Assembly: GCF_001423615.1 (NCBI RefSeq)
Contig: NZ_LMOU01000001.1
Span: forward strand, 1,869,770 to 1,933,769
Source of the DNA: Microbacterium sp. Leaf159
Lineage (GTDB): Bacteria; Actinomycetota; Actinomycetes; Actinomycetales; Microbacteriaceae
Reading direction: 5' to 3'
Length of the DNA stretch: 64,000 nucleotides
The notes beneath the pieces are model-generated. The model was not told the DNA's origin and did not search any database. It worked only from the letters and a program-made list of their open reading frames with translations. Position 1 is the stretch's first letter. The number at the start of each line of letters is the position of its first letter. Shown piece by piece: positions 17,405 through 24,695 of this stretch. The position numbers were made by a program, and so were the translations under genes.

Positions 17405-18037
17405 CTAAGGTCGTGGGCCGACGAAGACGACGTTTGGCACAGCGGCCAATATATCGACGATAACACGCACGTCCCCGTCAGGAGAAGAGGGAACTGCAAA
17501 CTGGAATACTGCGTCTGCGCTGCCGCCGGCCGGGATCGACGCCGGCCAGACCGAGGTTCCGTCACCGGCGAGACCGGCGGCCGGGAGGCGGTCGTCTCCG
17601 CCGTAGGTCATCGTGACGTTCGCCCCCGCGGTGTCGACGGGCTTGTCCGACCCGTTCGTCAGCCGCACGGTCACCTGGATCGCCGGGCCGCTGGGCTCAC
17701 CGGGGATGTCATTGCCCGCCGTGATCGACTCGAGCGCGGTGACCTCGGCGACGACGCCCTCGACAGCAGGTGCGGGCTCGTCGAACGGCACCTCTTCGCC
17801 GTCGTCCGGCTTGGCCACGCCGTCGGTGGTACCGGGCGACGGGGTCTCGAATTCGGTCGCCTGCGGAGTCGGAGTGGGCCCGGGGCTCGCCGAGGCACCG
17901 GGGTCAGCCGGACCGGCGCTGCTGTTCGCCAGCACTCCCCAGACGATCCCGCCGATGAGCAGCACAGCGATCACTCCGACGAGGGCCCATCCACGCCAGC
18001 CCATCCGCCGCTGCGGCTCCTTGAGCGAATCCGTCAT
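17405..18037 (-). CDS. membrane-anchored protein with DUF4352/telokin-like extracellular domain
   Basis: 210 aa. A short cytoplasmic N-terminus, one membrane helix (about residues 16-37), a Pro/Gly/Ala-rich linker (about 40-85) and an Ig-like domain ending V-V-F-V-G. The domain and its last strand parallel the lipoprotein at 2542-3180, whose end reads A-V-F-R-G. Both genes sit directly before a giant propeller/LamG/PKD gene, so the two pairs look like duplicated modules with different anchoring: lipid versus membrane helix. GGAGGAGG precedes the start. A candidate -10 (TAGGGT, minus strand, 18082-18077) lies just upstream. Function is unknown; a partner or anchor of the giant protein is the likeliest role. 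Confidence 0.7.
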   Translation of the reverse strand: MTDSLKEPQRRMGWRGWALVGVIAVLLIGGIVWGVLANSSAGPADPGASASPGPTPTPQATEFETPSPGTTDGVAKPDDGEEVPFDEPAPAVEGVVAEVTALESITAGNDIPGEPSGPAIQVTVRLTNGSDKPVDTAGANVTMTYGGDDRLPAAGLAGDGTSVWPASIPAGGSADAVFQFAVPSSPDGDVRVIVDILAAVPNVVFVGPRP

Positions 18038-18095
18038 GGCTGCCTCCTCCGCCCGGCGATGCGTCGAGCATCCAGGACCCTAATATTCCGTCATT

Positions 18096-19373
18096 CTAGG
18101 TCAGAGTCGCGTGGCGGTGACGACGTCCGTCGACCGCGTCGTACTGCGGCCCGACCGGGTCGTCCGCGTGTCTGGATCTGTGGGTCAGCAGAGACGCGAC
18201 GGTGAAGAAGAGGATGAATGCCGTGGCGCTGTCGACGAGGCCGCTCTCGGTCACCGAGCGGATGATCACCAGGGTCAGCAGCGGCGCCACGAGCCAGCGC
18301 CTCCGCGACGAGATGAGGGCGCTCGCCACGCACCACACGATGAGCGCCCCGATCAGCGCGGTGCCGATGAGCCCGGTCTGCGCGAGCAGCGATGCCCAGC
18401 TGCTGTCGAGCACCTGCTCGTCCCGCCACTTGATGTCGACCGGGATCTTCTTGGCGGACAGGCCGATGCCGATCCACTTCTGCCATTCACCCCAGTCCCA
18501 TCCGATCACGACGCGCCACACGTCGAAGCGGGAATCGAGGGCCGTCGAGGTGTCGTTGGAGCCCGCTCTGGTGGCGAGACTGCTGAACACATCGGTGAAC
18601 GACGCGATGCCGTACCCCAGCGGAAGAACGCCGATCAGCATGTACAGCACGCTGCGATCACGGATGCCGTTCACGAGCACAGCGACCACGATGCCGACCC
18701 CGATCGCGAGGAGCCCCGTGCGCGATCCGCTGGCGACCGCGATTCCGACCAGGATGACGGCCGCGGTCAGACGCCAGACCCGGATGCCGTTTCGCAGCAT
18801 CAGCACGACCAGGCCGACGATGGGCGCGGCCACCAGGCCCGCGAGCTCGTTCGGGTGGATCTCGGGGATGCCGCCGCCGAGACGACCGGTCGAGGCGAGC
18901 GTCGGCACGCCGGTGACAGCGGCGACCACGGCGACGCTCGCCATCGCCGCGAGCAGGCAGGCGATGCTGGTCACCCAGGGAACGCACGTCAGCAGGAGCA
19001 GGATCGTCGCCATCACGACGAACATGCGGCCGACGAGCACGATCGTCGAGGAGTCGTTCCCGGCGAGGATCGAGCCGAGCACGCTGACCAGGAGCGCCAC
19101 GGCGATCACACCTGCAGGGGCGATCCCGACAGCGACGCGCTCACGCGTCCTGACAGCGAGCGCGACGGTCGCGCCGAGCGCGATCACGGCGATGAGCGCC
19201 TTCGCGATCACGACGGCATCCACACCACCGCTGTAGATGGTGGCGCTGCGCCACGGGATCACGCTCACGATCAGCAGCACGTAGAGGCCTGCCACCGCCG
19301 TCACTCTGGCGGTGCTGGGGTGGTGCGCCGACTGCTGTCGGGGCTGACGCGTCAGATCAGTCGGTTCGGGCAT
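18096..19373 (-). CDS. O-antigen ligase/polymerase (Wzy/WaaL)-family membrane protein
   Basis: 425 aa with about 10-12 hydrophobic helices and a larger extracytoplasmic loop in the second half, the layout of the Wzy_C/O-antigen ligase family. These enzymes polymerise or ligate lipid-linked repeat units outside the membrane. ATG 19373 is preferred because the GTG at 19406 lies deeper in the upstream gene; the two genes still overlap by 17 nt. The gene follows the Wzz-like gene and the flippase, completing a Wzx/Wzy-type export set. Sequence alone does not separate polymerase from ligase. Confidence 0.75.
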   Translation of the reverse strand: MPEPTDLTRQPRQQSAHHPSTARVTAVAGLYVLLIVSVIPWRSATIYSGGVDAVVIAKALIAVIALGATVALAVRTRERVAVGIAPAGVIAVALLVSVLGSILAGNDSSTIVLVGRMFVVMATILLLLTCVPWVTSIACLLAAMASVAVVAAVTGVPTLASTGRLGGGIPEIHPNELAGLVAAPIVGLVVLMLRNGIRVWRLTAAVILVGIAVASGSRTGLLAIGVGIVVAVLVNGIRDRSVLYMLIGVLPLGYGIASFTDVFSSLATRAGSNDTSTALDSRFDVWRVVIGWDWGEWQKWIGIGLSAKKIPVDIKWRDEQVLDSSWASLLAQTGLIGTALIGALIVWCVASALISSRRRWLVAPLLTLVIIRSVTESGLVDSATAFILFFTVASLLTHRSRHADDPVGPQYDAVDGRRHRHATLT

Positions 19374-20682
19374 GCGAGACTCCCGTGCCCGCGAGAGCGG
19401 GGTCACGGTCGGAGACCCGCCAGGACTCCGCGATGGAGCCGAGGGACTTCGTCCCGGTGTGGAGCATCACGACGCCGACCGGCCGGAGACCCATGACCCG
19501 CAGACGCGTCGTCACGGCGACGAGGTCGGTCGCGGACGTGGCATTGTGTCGGACGTTGATGATGACGCCGGCGCCCGGTCCCACCAGCTGCTCGACGAGA
19601 GCGGATGCTCCGGGATCGACGATCACCACGACCACGTCGAAGTCCTCGTGCATCGCCGCGATGACGTCGGGCAGTTCGGTCACGAGGGTCTCGAGTGCGA
19701 TGGGGTCGTCCGCGACGAAGATCGCGTTCCCCTCTTCACCGTCGGCGATCGGCTCGCCGTCGAGCACCTCGTTCAGGGTGTGCCCGCTCCCGGCGACGTG
19801 CGTCTCGCGAGTATCGATGACGCAGGCGTTCGCACCGATCAGCCGCTGGGCTTCGAGCATGCCCGCGACCGCGTCGTCGTCGATCGCGCCGTCGGAGGCG
19901 GGGACCACGATGTGCGTGCGCATGCCACCGCCGGCGAGTGCGACGAGGTTTCCGGCCGCCTCCTCGTACGCCATGATCGCGCCCGTGTTCGACTCCGGGT
20001 GCAGGCGGCTGCGCCGCGGGATCTGACCGATCACGGGAAGTCCCGACGAGCGTCGGACGTCGGAGATGGTGCGCAGGCGACGGTTGGTCGTCGTGCGGTA
20101 CACCGCGACGATGGCACCCAGCGCAAGCCCGGCGATGCCACCGAGGCCGGTGATTGCGGTCACCTGGGGCGAGATCGGCGCGAGCGGGGCGACGGCGGGC
20201 AGCACCTGGTCGAGTGCGACCGTGTAGCGCGCGTCGTCCTCATCGTTCTCGGTCTCGCCGATCAGTTCCGAGAGGTGCGTCGCCGCAGAGTTCGCGATGT
20301 CCGTGGCGAGCTGGGCCGTCGGCGCATCCGCCCGCACGATGAGCAGCACGGTGTCTGCCGTGTTCTCGGCGGACAGCATGCGGCGGATGTCGCGGTCGGG
20401 GTACTCGTCTTCATCGAGGTCGAGGTCGGCGCGGACCGCGTCGATGACCTCGGGGCTGTCGACCAGCGGCGGGTACGACTTGATGCGCGCGAGGCTGAAC
20501 TGATTGCGCTCGAAGAGCGAGGCCTCGGTCGAGTCGACGCGCAGCAGCAGCGTCGAGGTCGCCGCATAGGTCTCCGGAAGCGCCTTGGTGACGAGCCACC
20601 CCATGCCGGCTCCGAGCACCGCGAGCACGACGATGACAATCCATCCCTCGCGCAGGATACGTCCGTAAGGGACATCTTCCAT
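19357..20682 (-). CDS. Wzz-like chain-length determinant with degenerate nucleotide-binding lobe
   Basis: 441 aa. The start is ATG 20682, preceded by GAGGGGG; in-frame sequence further upstream belongs to the flippase gene read in another frame. Membrane helices lie at about residues 14-34 and 168-190 and enclose the Wzz domain. The C-terminal 240 residues have the fold order of a BY-kinase/CpsD lobe (D-V-V-V-V-I-V-D-P strand near 360), but where the Walker A P-loop should be the sequence is V-V-P-A-S-D-G-A-I-D-D-D. There is no GKS/T and no Tyr-rich tail. It probably sets polymer length without kinase activity, or the lobe acts as a scaffold. Confidence 0.8.
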   Translation of the reverse strand: MEDVPYGRILREGWIVIVVLAVLGAGMGWLVTKALPETYAATSTLLLRVDSTEASLFERNQFSLARIKSYPPLVDSPEVIDAVRADLDLDEDEYPDRDIRRMLSAENTADTVLLIVRADAPTAQLATDIANSAATHLSELIGETENDEDDARYTVALDQVLPAVAPLAPISPQVTAITGLGGIAGLALGAIVAVYRTTTNRRLRTISDVRRSSGLPVIGQIPRRSRLHPESNTGAIMAYEEAAGNLVALAGGGMRTHIVVPASDGAIDDDAVAGMLEAQRLIGANACVIDTRETHVAGSGHTLNEVLDGEPIADGEEGNAIFVADDPIALETLVTELPDVIAAMHEDFDVVVVIVDPGASALVEQLVGPGAGVIINVRHNATSATDLVAVTTRLRVMGLRPVGVVMLHTGTKSLGSIAESWRVSDRDPALAGTGVSHARTD

Positions 20683-20741
20683 CGCCAACCCCCTCAGTCG
20701 AAGACAGGGCCTAAACCTATCATTGGCCGCTTCGTGAACGA

Positions 20742-21950
20742 TTACCGCGCGGGGCGCTCGGACTGACCGCCCGCGACGACCAGCCATCGCAGGCCCAGAC
20801 CGCCCAGCATCGATGCCACGGCGAGCGCGAACGGCAGGGTCGACGGTTCCGCGCCGAGGGCGATCATGACGATCACGGCGATGATCGCGAGCAGTGTGTC
20901 CGAGAGGCGGATGAGGAACACCGCGATCTGGCGTCCCGCCACCGCTCCCAGCGCCCCGTACGGCGTGACGATCGCGACGGACATGCCGTATGCGAGCCAG
21001 GCGATCACCGCGAGCGGATCGACCTCGACGTCGAACAGGAGCGGGCTCACCCACGGGATGAGCACGACCGCGATCGCACTCATCACGACGGTGCCTGCGA
21101 GCAGGAAGACCACGACGCGGTCGGCTTCGCGCACCGAGCCGCTCTTTCCCGCCTTGTGCTGGTCGGCGAAGCGCACGAAGAGGAAGGACGAGAGCCCGCC
21201 GATCACGAGGATCAGTGGCGACGTGTAGGTGCGAGCGGCCTCGAGCAGACCGACGGCGGTGAGGCCCGCACCGGCGAGCACGAGCAGGCGCAGCACGGTG
21301 AAGAGGCTCGGTCGCAGCACCTGCTGCAGACCCCGCCACATGCCGTACCGCCAGACCGCGGCGATGTCCGCGCCGCGGAGGCCGACCAGATGTCGGTCGT
21401 CACGAGGCACGAGGAACCAGCCGATGAACGTGGCGACGACCTGCCCCGCCGCGATCCCGCCGAGGAACGCGGCGAGCGAGAGGGTTCCCGTGAAGTGCAC
21501 CGTGAGGATGATCGCGAGCGCGATGACGAAGCCTGCGACGTCGGTGATCGCGGTGCGGACGAACGACATGTGCGCGATCAGCAGCCGTCGGACGATCTCC
21601 TCGACCGCGAAGGCGGCGAGCGCGAGGGCGAACAGGGCCGACTCCCACGCATCGGAGAATCCGGTGAGCCAGGCGATCAGGAAGGAGCCGATCGCGAGCG
21701 CCACGGATGTCGCGAGCAGCATCGCCTCCAGGCCTGCCCTGATCGTGCGCTTCGAGCGGTCGAGCACCACGAGGGAGTCGCCGACGAGGCCGGTGACGAC
21801 AGCGGTGGCGACGATCACGACGCCGTACAGGATCGCGAAACGTCCGTACTCCTCGATGCCGAGCAGTCGCGCGACGAGGATCTGCAGCAGCAGACCGATC
21901 CCGGCCTGCGCCGCCTGCGCGATGACGGCCCCCAGAGCCTTGCGTTTCAT
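20742..21950 (-). CDS. polysaccharide flippase, Wzx/MVF-like
   Basis: 402 aa with about 12 membrane helices and short loops. The N-terminus (positively charged, then A-Q-A-A-Q-A-G) and the following LLGIEEYGRFAI segment are typical of polysaccharide biosynthesis protein C / Wzx exporters that flip lipid-linked repeat units. ATG 21950 has GGGGAGG upstream. It lies 70 nt downstream of the GT2-GtrA gene and 60 nt upstream of the Wzz-like gene, in an order typical of Wzy-dependent polymer loci. The substrate is unknown. Confidence 0.8.
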   Translation of the reverse strand: MKRKALGAVIAQAAQAGIGLLLQILVARLLGIEEYGRFAILYGVVIVATAVVTGLVGDSLVVLDRSKRTIRAGLEAMLLATSVALAIGSFLIAWLTGFSDAWESALFALALAAFAVEEIVRRLLIAHMSFVRTAITDVAGFVIALAIILTVHFTGTLSLAAFLGGIAAGQVVATFIGWFLVPRDDRHLVGLRGADIAAVWRYGMWRGLQQVLRPSLFTVLRLLVLAGAGLTAVGLLEAARTYTSPLILVIGGLSSFLFVRFADQHKAGKSGSVREADRVVVFLLAGTVVMSAIAVVLIPWVSPLLFDVEVDPLAVIAWLAYGMSVAIVTPYGALGAVAGRQIAVFLIRLSDTLLAIIAVIVMIALGAEPSTLPFALAVASMLGGLGLRWLVVAGGQSERPAR

Positions 21951-22019
21951 GTCGCCTCCCCGCCTGACATCCTCGCACGCGACCCGTCGCGTCGGAGTCC
22001 GGGTGCGGTCGACGGGATC

Positions 22020-23189
22020 CTAGAGCTCGCCCGGCTTCATCGCCTCTGCGTCGATCGCCCGGATCACGCGCAGGGTGGCGGTGTCGGCCTTCGGCTCGGC
22101 ATCCGTCTTCGAGGGCCTCTTCGGCGCATACACGACGAGCGAGTGGAAGAGGAAGCGTGCGAAGAACGCGACGATGAGCGACAGCCCCGTGGCGAGCACG
22201 CTCGAGATGTGCCAGGTCTCGACCATCAGGGCCATCACCGGGATGCGCAGCGCCGCCTCGACGTTGTTGAACGTGAACGAGGCGGCGAATCGGCCGCCCA
22301 GACCGCGCGCATCCGTGCGCATGTCGGCGAAGACGAATCGCTCCTGCAGGATGAAGTTGCCGATGATGGTGATCTCGGCGCCGATGATCGCCGCCCAGAT
22401 GTAGGGCACACCGGCCAGCGTCAGCAGCCACATGATGCCGAGGTTCGCCACGGCTCCGATCACGCCGATCAGCGCGAAGAGCGACATCTTGCCGAAGCGC
22501 AGGCGGGTCAGATGCGCGAGGAACGTGGCGCCCTGCCGCAGGCTCGCCTTCGAGGTGCCGTGCCGCCGCTCGGCGAACTCCATGGGGATCTCGGCGATGC
22601 GCAGGTCCGTGCGGGCGAGGATCTCGAGGAGGATCTTGAAGCCCTGGGGCTTGAGGGTCGCGAGATCGAGCCTGGTGCGGTCGACGAGGAAGAAGCCCGT
22701 CATCGGGTCGGAGCTGCGGGCGAGCCGGATCGGGAACATCGCGCGCGTGAGCCAGGTCGCCGTCCGCGACACCCCGAAGCGCACGGCCGTGCCGAGGCCG
22801 CTCGTGTCACCGCCGCCGACATACCGCGAGGCGGCCACCACGTCGGCTTCGCCCTCCTCATGCCGGGCCAGCAGAGCGGAGAGCAGCTCGGGCGGATGCT
22901 GCAGATCGCCGTCCATCACGATGCAGAGATCGGATGCCGCGGCCTCGAGCCCCACCACGACCGCTCCGCCGAGTCCACCGGTGTTCTCGTCTCGGTGGAT
23001 GACGCGTACGGGAAGAGAAGCATCGGCCGCCACGCGCTCGACCTCGGACGCCGTGTCGTCGGTGCTGTCGTCGACGAACAGGATCTCGGCGTCGTACGCG
23101 GCGAGCGCGACGGCGGTCCTGGCCACGAGCTCCGCGACGTTGTCGCGCTCGTTGAAGGTCGGCACGATGACGGTGACCGCTGTCCCCAC
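22020..23189 (-). CDS. GT2 glycosyltransferase fused to a GtrA domain (dolichol-phosphate-mannose-synthase-like)
   Basis: 389 aa from GTG 23189, which has a strong GGGGGAGG just upstream and begins next to the conserved V-T-V-I-V-P-T-F-N-E-R-D-N strand. An ATG at 23234 would add 15 residues with no clear Shine-Dalgarno. Residues about 5-215 are GT2 with D-D-S-T-D-D-T and the M-D-G-D-L-Q-H-P motif that binds the metal-nucleotide. Residues about 230-350 are a four-helix GtrA domain. Such fusions make polyprenyl-phosphate sugars and help move them across the membrane, so it probably supplies a lipid-linked sugar to the export set downstream. It is divergent from the cytidylyltransferase gene. 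Confidence 0.85.
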   Translation of the reverse strand: MGTAVTVIVPTFNERDNVAELVARTAVALAAYDAEILFVDDSTDDTASEVERVAADASLPVRVIHRDENTGGLGGAVVVGLEAAASDLCIVMDGDLQHPPELLSALLARHEEGEADVVAASRYVGGGDTSGLGTAVRFGVSRTATWLTRAMFPIRLARSSDPMTGFFLVDRTRLDLATLKPQGFKILLEILARTDLRIAEIPMEFAERRHGTSKASLRQGATFLAHLTRLRFGKMSLFALIGVIGAVANLGIMWLLTLAGVPYIWAAIIGAEITIIGNFILQERFVFADMRTDARGLGGRFAASFTFNNVEAALRIPVMALMVETWHISSVLATGLSLIVAFFARFLFHSLVVYAPKRPSKTDAEPKADTATLRVIRAIDAEAMKPGEL

Positions 23190-23286
23190 GGGCCCTCCCC
23201 CTTCACGTGCGCCGGCGATTCCTGCGGCATCCATAGTTCCATGTGTTGCTATGGGCGAGAAACCCGGCACCTGCTAGGCTGAGCGG

Positions 23287-23354
23287 GTGCGGCTGTGGGA
23301 GTCGCTGGGCGGATGGGGATCCGCCTTCTGGGGAATTACTGATCTGGGGAGATC
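23287..23354 (+). promoter_or_regulatory. leader with three TGGGGA hairpins ending at the cytidylyltransferase start codon
   Basis: Downstream of an extended -10 (TGC then TAGGCT at 23275-23280) the leader has a 7-bp hairpin at 23308-23325 (GGCGGAT / ATCCGCC, loop GGGG), a weak one at 23326-23335 (TTCTGGGGAA) and a perfect one at 23341-23354 (GATCT / AGATC, loop GGGG). The last hairpin touches the ATG at 23355, can take its A into a sixth pair, and carries the only Shine-Dalgarno in its loop. It is the clearest of the three related leaders. Confidence 0.6.
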
Positions 23355-23816
23355 ATGGGGACGCGCATCGGCTATGCCGTGGGTGCTTTCGACCTGTTTC
23401 ACGTCGGGCATCTCAACCTTCTTCGTCACGCCAAGCAGCACTGCGACATCCTTGTCGCCGGTGTCGTCAGCGATGAGATGCTGCGGCAGGTGAAGGGCAT
23501 CGAGCCCGTCATCCCGACCGCAGAGCGAGCGGAGATCGTCCGCCACATCTCGTTCGTCGACGAGGTGTACGTCGAGACCACTCCGTCGAAGATGGATTCG
23601 TGGCGAGACGTGCAGTTCACGCACTTCTTCAAGGGCGACGACTGGCGCGGCACCGAGAAGGGCCTGCGGCTCGAACGCGAGTTCGCCGAGGTCGGCGTCG
23701 AGGTCGTCTACTTCCCCTATACGGCGCACACGTCGAGCTCGTCGCTGCGGCGTGCGCTCGATGCGATCAGCGCCGGCGCCACGGCCACCGGCACTCCGGC
23801 GCTGGCGACGCGCTGA
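23355..23816 (+). CDS. TagD-like cytidylyltransferase
   Basis: 153 aa. It has the nucleotidylyltransferase fold with G-A-F-D-L-F-H-x-G-H near residue 10 (the HxGH nucleotide-binding motif) and a late T-S-S-S-S-L-R in the position of the family's RTxGISTT motif. Glycerol-3-phosphate cytidylyltransferase and related enzymes make CDP-glycerol or another CDP-alcohol from CTP. Substrate choice is not readable. The CDP-alcohol phosphatidyltransferase at 11246-11962 is a plausible user of the product. It is transcribed alone, divergently from the polymer genes, under the GGGG-hairpin leader. Confidence 0.8.
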   Translation: MGTRIGYAVGAFDLFHVGHLNLLRHAKQHCDILVAGVVSDEMLRQVKGIEPVIPTAERAEIVRHISFVDEVYVETTPSKMDSWRDVQFTHFFKGDDWRGTEKGLRLEREFAEVGVEVVYFPYTAHTSSSSLRRALDAISAGATATGTPALATR

Positions 23817-23885
23817 CTCCGCGCGCCCGCGCCCTCAACGTCGCGGGTGCGGGCGTGACGGTTCGTCGGCGCTGAGTCGTCGTGA

Positions 23886-24278
23886 TCAGTTGGCCACGTC
23901 GAGCAGGCTGCGAGCCATGCGCGCGACGTGCGGCGGAGTGTGCGCGCCGAGCCAGACGGTCCATTGCAGAGGCGGCTCCGAGCACGTCCACTCGACGCAC
24001 CACGAGTGCACCGCGGTGGCGAGCCGCTCGCCTTTCGCGTGCTGGCGGATGCCGTCGCCGCGCAGCAGCCACCGCACCGAGACCCCCTCGGGCACATCGA
24101 TGTGGCGGAACTGGATGCGTGCGGCCGCCTCCAGCATGATGACCCCCTCCGCATCCCAGGGCAGGCGAGCGGCGATGGCCGCGATCGCTGCGGCATCCGT
24201 CGAGTCCCCGGCGATGAGCACGACCCCCTCGATGTGCTCCCAGTCCGGATCCTCGAGGTGCTCGCACGCAGTGTTCAT
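23886..24278 (-). CDS. stand-alone siderophore-interacting (SIP) domain protein
   Basis: 130 aa. It matches the C-terminal NAD(P)H-binding half of siderophore-interacting flavoproteins: G-D-S-T-D-A-A-A-I near residue 25, and a W-C-V-E-W-T strand. The N-terminal FAD-binding half of the usual 250-300-aa protein is absent. It may act with a separate flavin domain or have another role in siderophore-iron release. ATG 24278 is chosen because an iron box and -10 lie directly upstream; a longer in-frame start would be inside that control region. Iron-repressed expression is expected. Confidence 0.8.
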   Translation of the reverse strand: MNTACEHLEDPDWEHIEGVVLIAGDSTDAAAIAAIAARLPWDAEGVIMLEAAARIQFRHIDVPEGVSVRWLLRGDGIRQHAKGERLATAVHSWCVEWTCSEPPLQWTVWLGAHTPPHVARMARSLLDVAN

Positions 24279-24282
24279 GTGA

Positions 24283-24309
24283 CCAAGTATAGGTAAGGCT
24301 ACCCTTACC
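24283..24309 (-). promoter_or_regulatory. DtxR/IdeR-type iron box overlapping a -10 element
   Basis: TAGGTAAGGCTACCCTTACC at 24290-24309 is an interrupted palindrome close to the actinobacterial iron-box consensus TTAGGTTAGGCTAACCTAA. On the minus strand it runs into TATACT about 7 nt before the ATG at 24278, so a bound Fe-regulator would cover the promoter. Confidence 0.8.
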
Positions 24310-24366
24310 GAGCAATGGTCGAGTTCTCGCCGTGCCCGACTCGGCGCCCGTCCAGCCATGCGGCTC

Positions 24367-24372
24367 TACCCT
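24367..24372 (+). promoter_or_regulatory. -10 element of a leaderless promoter (glutaredoxin gene)
   Basis: TACCCT ends 6 nt before the ATG at 24379 and no Shine-Dalgarno is present, so transcription would begin at or next to the start codon. Confidence 0.5.
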
Positions 24373-24378
24373 GGATAC

Positions 24379-24642
24379 ATGACTTCTCCTGCAGAATCCG
24401 CGATCACACTGTTCGGCGCCGACTGGTGCCGCGACTGCATCCGCACCAAGAAGCAGCTCGACGGCCTCGGTGTCGAATACACCTACGTCGACCTCGTCGC
24501 CGACCCGTCGGCCGCCGACGTCGCGAAGGAGATCTCGGGACGCACGAACATCCCCGTCGTGCTCTACCCCGACTCCTCGCACCACGTCGAGCCCTCGAAC
24601 GCCGACGTCGAGTCGAAGCTGCGCGAACTCTCGCTCATCTGA
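24379..24642 (+). CDS. glutaredoxin/mycoredoxin-like thiol reductase
   Basis: 87 aa, a compact thioredoxin fold. The active-site motif C-R-D-C at about residues 18-21 follows F-G-A-D-W, and the cis-Pro segment N-I-P-V-V lies near residue 60. In actinobacteria such proteins are mycoredoxins that reduce mixed disulfides with mycothiol. The second Cys is present, so a dithiol mechanism is possible. ATG 24379 is preferred to an ATG at 24358, because the latter lies on the presumed -35/-10 side of a leaderless promoter. Confidence 0.8.
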   Translation: MTSPAESAITLFGADWCRDCIRTKKQLDGLGVEYTYVDLVADPSAADVAKEISGRTNIPVVLYPDSSHHVEPSNADVESKLRELSLI

Positions 24643-24683
24643 CCCCGCTCATCTGACCCCGCTGCGGGCTCCTCGCGCACCGC

Positions 24684-24689
24684 TACACT
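24684..24689 (+). promoter_or_regulatory. -10 element of a leaderless promoter (MFS transporter gene)
   Basis: TACACT ends 6 nt before the ATG at 24696. No ribosome-binding site is visible between them. Confidence 0.5.
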
Positions 24690-24695
24690 GGCGCG

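Noticed and set aside
20683..21339. N-terminal extension of the Wzz-like frame
   Set aside because: It is Arg-rich out-of-frame translation of the flippase gene. The membrane helix and Shine-Dalgarno place the start at 20682.
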